From assembly GCA_025531455.1 (NCBI GenBank), contig JAMYHL010000044.1, positions 1 through 64,000 on the forward strand: a stretch of 64,000 bases of DNA. The letters are read 5' to 3'. Of the stretch, positions 59,336-64,000 are shown piece by piece. Position 1 is the stretch's first letter. Each line of letters begins with the position of its first letter. The notes beneath the pieces are model-generated. The model saw only the letters and a list, made by a program, of their open reading frames with translations. It had not been told where the DNA came from and did no database searches. This DNA comes from Apiotrichum sp. Y4204. Its lineage: Eukaryota > Basidiomycota > Tremellomycetes > Trichosporonales > Trichosporonaceae. A program made the translations under genes and the position numbers.

Positions 59336-60386
59336 GCCTCACGTACGTCCCGACCTCACGACTTACCGCGCCCCTTGTAGCCCCGCGGCCTGTTTTCGTT
59401 GCCGTTCTCGTTGTTCTTTCTCTCCGCGCTTGTCTGTCACAACCTACTGTGCTCCCCTGTCCGTGTCTCTGGCCAGCCCTGCAAACGAACTACGATATTT
59501 TGCTCCTGTTCGATCCTGGTTTAAACTCCCTTGGGCCCTGCCGTCTGCCCTTTGTTTCCCTCTACCTCCAGCATCAAACCCCTTTTGCCTCAGTGCCTCA
59601 GTGCAGTGCTCGCCGCGGCCATCGTGGTGCGGCAGTAATCCGTCATCTTGTCGGCGCATCATCACATCTCGTGAGTACCGTACGCACTCCGTTCCGCATC
59701 ATCCATCCTGTTCCGCACCCTCGGGGCAGTCTTGTGTCGTGCGTCTGCGTGTGATTCCGCTTCTCTCGCCGCCGTTACATCCCGCAGCCCAGAGTCTCGC
59801 TCCCCCTTTCAGTTCAACTTGTTCCAACCCTTGCCTCGTGGCATCCCTACCCATCCCTTGCACACTTGGACACTCGGCAGCCTCGTCGCACATCATCCTC
59901 GCTTCGATACTGGACGACAACGATATCGACAACCTGCCCTTCAGGCGCTTCAGATCTTCATTTTCCGCGTTCGCACCCGACAGCGGCACGAGGACCGACC
60001 TGCGCACACACACAAATCCCTACCATATCCACTCCCCTGTCTCCCACACGCCCATCACTCCAGTGACTCCCAGCGTCATTGACCAGTGGCCCGTGGGCGT
60101 CCGTTCCCCCCACCCCCTACTCATATCCCTCCCCTGCCCTCTACCTTCATTTCAGCCACACCCTTGGACTGTCTGGTAGCACTGGTCTCCACTGGCCTCT
60201 GCGCTCACCAGGGAATCCATCGTTTGCAGAACAAACATTCACCCAGTCCAAACCAAGCGGCCGCTGTGTTCATCACTGTTTGTGCCTGTCCTTTTGTTGT
60301 GTGTTTCTGTCTGATCATCGGTGGCCACACTGTGTCCGGCACACGACACACAACACGCATCTGCTTCTCCGTGACCTCCCACACAC

Positions 60387-62949
60387 TTGCCCCCCATGCC
60401 CCGCCCTCGGAAGCTTACTCGTCGTCTCAGCCCCGGCCCCCCTGCTGCTGGCAAAACAATGAACGGCGGTGTGTTACTCGAGTCACACTCCCCTTTGCCG
60501 GCACCAGCGCTCAAGGCGGAACGCATCACTGAGCACTACGCCGTGACTGCAAAACGGCCGTCGCAAAAAGACAAGTAAGATTGGCATTGGGGATGATCTC
60601 TTACTCTACAGAATGAACCGTCAGCTAAAGGTCAACACCGCACTCGAACCGCCCCCCTCCTTTCAACCTGTCCAGTCGCCGGGGTACCCTCCCGCATTTC
60701 ATTCTGGGCCGCCTCCCCCACAATACCACCCCCATCATGGCCCGCCGCATGGCCCTCCAGGCCAGCAGCTCAGCCCACAGTATGCTTCCCACCCGCATGG
60801 CCCGCCGCCTCCGGGCCATGGTCAGCTTAGCCCCCAGCAGGGATACCGTCCTTACCCCTCTGGGCCGCCGGGTCCCATAACAGCACCCGCCGCAGGTCCG
60901 TCTCGCCAGCAGCTTTCCCCTACCATTCCACCGCACATGCACCCCAGTATGGCGCCGTTTCCGCCGCAATGGGACAATGCCTCTGTCGCATCCTCTGCAA
61001 GCTCCCACAAGCGGAAACGCAGCGACTCGTCGCGTGATGAAAACCGCACACCACGCTCGTCAATCAGCGCAATAGGGCCGCCGCACGCGCAGTTGCCTAC
61101 GCCCCCGACAAGTGGCACTCACCAGGCACTATCGGTGCTCCCCGAGGAGGAAACTCATTATCGGAAAAAGAGCGTATATGTGACTTCGACAGAGGAAGAG
61201 GGTCGCAAACTCTGTTTGGTGCAAAATTCGACGGGCACCGAACCAAAGGAACAAACGCCACTGAGAGGTCCGCCGCGCCTCAAGCACGCAACACGGCTCT
61301 CCGTGAGCTCCACGGGCAAGGCGGCGCTTGGCACCTCGGAAGTGCTCCAGTCCGATCTCGAGCAGCTCGAAAAGGATGCCGACGCACCCAAAACGCCCAA
61401 CGTCAATGGGAACAGGCGTACATCAGGAGGAGCCAAGGACACCCCTGGCACAAAAGCGGACAAGATGACCCGCCGCCTCTCTGCCTTCAACCTCGCGAAC
61501 CGGCCTTCGGAACCGATGTACTCGATTCGCCTCGACATGGGTCAAGGCCAGCCGTGCCGCGTCGCTCTGCGCAAGGATCTTGCCCTGGCGTTTGTTGGCC
61601 TTGACAAGGCGACTCAAGTGGTCGAGGAATCCAGGAAGGAGGATGAGGATGGGTGGGCTGTGGTGAATGGAGCTCCAGGATCCCGCCCCCCCGCGCGGCC
61701 CAACTGGCCTGACGAGGAGGGCCCGTGGAAGGTGGCCATTGGTTCGCGTGGTGCCCGTCAGATGAGGGAGGAGAAACAACGTGCTGCTCTTCTTCGGAGG
61801 TATCTCGAGACATCGAGTGACGATGAAGAGGACGACGACGGAGCCGGCCGCTTCCCCTCTCACCGAGGCAAGGCAGCAGGTCGCCGGCCCACGCAGCCCT
61901 CCCCCGGTGACGCCCACGCCCAAGCCACCTCGGACGCCAAGGCGGCCCTTCTTTCAGCAGTCAACCGGTCTCGTCGCACCCGGCAGCGCTTCTCGGCCCC
62001 GCCGCCTGTATACCTTCCGAACGGCGTTGTCAACTGCATCTGCAAGAACATAGAAGGTGGCTCGCTGGTGTCGTGTGTGTCGTGCAAGACCTGGAGCCAC
62101 GTTGGCTGCGTCGGCATCGAGGACCCCCAGCACATACAGAACTGGGTCTGCGATCCCTGTGTGGTCCAAGCACGCCGCGCGACATTGTCATCTCCCACTG
62201 GTCGCACTCCCAGCGCGTCACGCTTCCAAGAGCGTTCGCAGGCGGCCTTCCGCGGTGGAGACGTCGCTCTCGCGCTCGCCCCGTCGCCGATGTTTGCAGG
62301 AGACTCGGGAATGATGCCAAACACGCCGATGGGCACCGGTATCCGCACGCCCTACTCGCCAACTCGCCGCAGCCACCGCGCTCGTGTGTTATCGTACGGG
62401 ACAGACATGTGGGGCGGCGTGGAGGACTCTCCCACCACGCCGGTGCCTCCGCCTCGTGGTGGCGCTCCCGACCACTTTTCCACTCCGCGTCCCGACGATG
62501 CCCCGTTCGACGTCAACTCGACGCCTTCACGCCACCTCAACACGGACCCCCGCATGGCTGGTCAGTTCAGTAGCCTCTTCCCTGTGACCCCGCTCATGGG
62601 CCGCGCTCGTAACACGTCGGGGATGAGTATGCTCGCAGCGGACACACCCGGTTATGCCACCGGCGGTGCTACGCGGCGCAACGTTTCTGGCGGACAGCAC
62701 CCGTTCTCCGACACTGGTGTTGTTAGTCGTCACGACTTTCTCCAGGGCTTGACAGCCGAGCGCCGCCCTCCTGCCACCGAGGGACCTGCGTCGCCGACGC
62801 GTCGCGCAGTAATGCAGGAGCCCGAGTCGCCATCACCGTTTGTCAATATGCCACCCGGATTCCGGCCCCGCCGTCGTTCCGGCTCGCGTGCCGGTCTTGG
62901 GATTGGCATGCCAGAGTCGATGGGCACACGTCGCGAGAGTGACCACTAG
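60387..62949 (+). CDS. PHD-finger protein, probable histone reader
   Basis: Two exons (60387-60574 and 60612-62949) join in frame to 841 residues. The start at 60387 (MPRPRKLTRR) is the first ATG that reads into the splice; 60462 is a shorter alternative. The N-terminal third is disordered, rich in Pro, His and Gln (repeated HGPP and LSPQ units). A conserved-looking block at about residues 355-450 includes MYSIRLDMGQGQPCRVALR and EEGPWKVAIGSRGARQMREEK. The PHD finger lies at about residues 538-580 with Cys-X1-Cys-X10-Cys-X2-Cys-X4-His-X2-Cys-X13-Cys-X2-Cys spacing and a Trp (KTWSHVGC) where methyl-lysine readers have their cage residue. Set3/MLL5-type fingers look most similar, so H3K4me3 reading is plausible. 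The tail is Ser/Pro/Arg-rich. The partner complex is unknown. Confidence 0.82.
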
Positions 62950-64000
62950 TGTTATCTGAGTGTTTGACGCGCGAATGGGGATGCGCGTCCCTGGGTGTTT
63001 GGCGTGGCGCACCAGCGCCTGATTGTAGTGGTGGTACACGTACGAGTTCTGTAGTAGCCCTTGTTCTGGGTGTATGCTAGCCTGTGACCTTAGTGCAGAT
63101 GAGAGCGGGATGAAAAGAGTGGGCATTGTCGCGTTGCAGGTTGGCAGGTTGTGGTCGAGCGGGGAAGCAGAGAAGACTGCGAGACGCGTGCAGTTCGTGA
63201 TCACGAGAGGTGTAGAAGGGAGTCGAGAAAAGGGACGCGTAAGCGTGATCTGGGCCACTGGGAAGACGTGTCACAGCGAGAATGGATGGGAGGGGCGGGC
63301 AGAGAGTGGAAAGCCGTTCACCACGCGTCGACAACGAAGAGGGTGTCAGTTGAACGCGGACGCGAGGTGGGAATCAAGGGGAGATCTAGTCGTAAAGTTT
63401 GGTGAGAGATCGTGATATGAAGAAGAAATTGGGGGGATGAGCGGAGGTGAAGAAAAGACAAGTCGCGCAAGAGACAAGAAACGAAGCAACGCGCTCGCGC
63501 GCGCTCGCACCCTCACAGAGTCGAGACGCGACGCGCTCCAACAGCATGCAGCTGCGCAGCTACTGAACAGCCCACGTGCCCACGCCCCTCCACCGCGGAT
63601 CGGCAGAAAGGCCTAGAAAGGGTTTTTCCGTTGATCGTTGTGGATATGTCGCATCGGATGGGTCGGGGGACGGGGCGACGCGTGAAAAAGTCATACGCGT
63701 CGAGGTTTCGCGTGCTGCGTGGGTGGATGTCGCGTGAGAGCAGGCTAGGACTTTGCGGAGGTTTTTACACGTCATTCAGGCTGAGGGGAATTCCAATTCA
63801 GTCTATGTATTATGATCTTGTGCTTATCAGCAGACTTTGAAATGTCTTTGATTAGACCTCTTGTATTTAATAGGAACTCCTGTCGGTTGTGATCACGCCA
63901 TGCGCGCCAGCATGAAATGGAACGATCGGCACACACACACATGGGCCATGGGCCATCTTTCCAAGATCCGAGTCATAAAAGTCATTGCTTACTAGTATAC
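62950..64000. other. Downstream region of the PHD gene to the window edge
   Basis: No gene is visible in the last 1,051 bases. It contains a CGCG-rich patch at about 63480-63510 and ends in AT-richer DNA. A promoter for a gene beyond the window is possible. Confidence 0.45.

Larger units (their letters stand above)
55884..60386. other. 4.5-kb gene-poor region in front of the PHD gene
   Basis: No frame shows gene-like codon bias or a recognisable family. The left part (to about 58.1 kb) has mixed composition. The right part (58.1-60.4 kb) is strongly pyrimidine-rich on the plus strand and holds short repeats at about 58664-58700 and 59299-59335. It also has splice-like sites (a GTGAGT donor at 59671, acceptors near 59787 and 59808). 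I read the right part as promoter plus a long, perhaps spliced, leader of the gene at 60387. Confidence 0.5.

Overview
The window reads as nuclear DNA of a basidiomycete yeast. Genes are GC-rich, split by many short introns (about 35-95 nt) with GTRNGT donors and CTNAC-like branch sites, and the protein families are fungal. Codon usage, the very short introns and the gene families fit Tremellomycetes, most likely Trichosporonales; this is inference, not a database match.

Layout. 1-2509 holds no gene I can support. 2510-18428 is a dense block: a gene with a degenerate transposon-type integrase core (2510-4659), an MFS transporter (5658-7757), mitochondrial MutS homologue MSH1 (minus, 8250-11748), the INO80 actin-related protein ARP5 (12169-14810) and a Red1/ZFC3H1-type zinc-finger protein (15394-18428). 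18429-39253 is very different: about 20.8 kb containing one recognisable gene, a homeodomain factor (30355-32533), in lower-GC DNA with short repeats and pyrimidine-rich tracts. 39254-55883 is dense again: a secreted GH18 chitinase-like protein, a small cysteine-rich GPI-type protein, VPS15, MDM31, NMD3, a membrane-anchored histidine acid phosphatase and an ornithine cyclodeaminase/mu-crystallin family enzyme. 55884-60386 is a second gene-poor stretch in front of a PHD-finger protein (60387-62949); the last kilobase has no gene.

Most genes are conserved housekeeping functions: chromatin (ARP5, PHD protein), RNA surveillance (Red1-like), ribosome export (NMD3), vacuole and autophagy (VPS15, perhaps the MFS transporter and phosphatase, which both carry an N-terminal ERTPLL sequence) and mitochondria (MSH1, MDM31). 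The most unusual items are the integrase-core gene, which keeps the fold-defining sequence but appears to have lost all three catalytic acidic residues, and the large gene-poor stretches flanking the two regulatory genes. No tRNA, rRNA, CRISPR array or intact mobile element was found.
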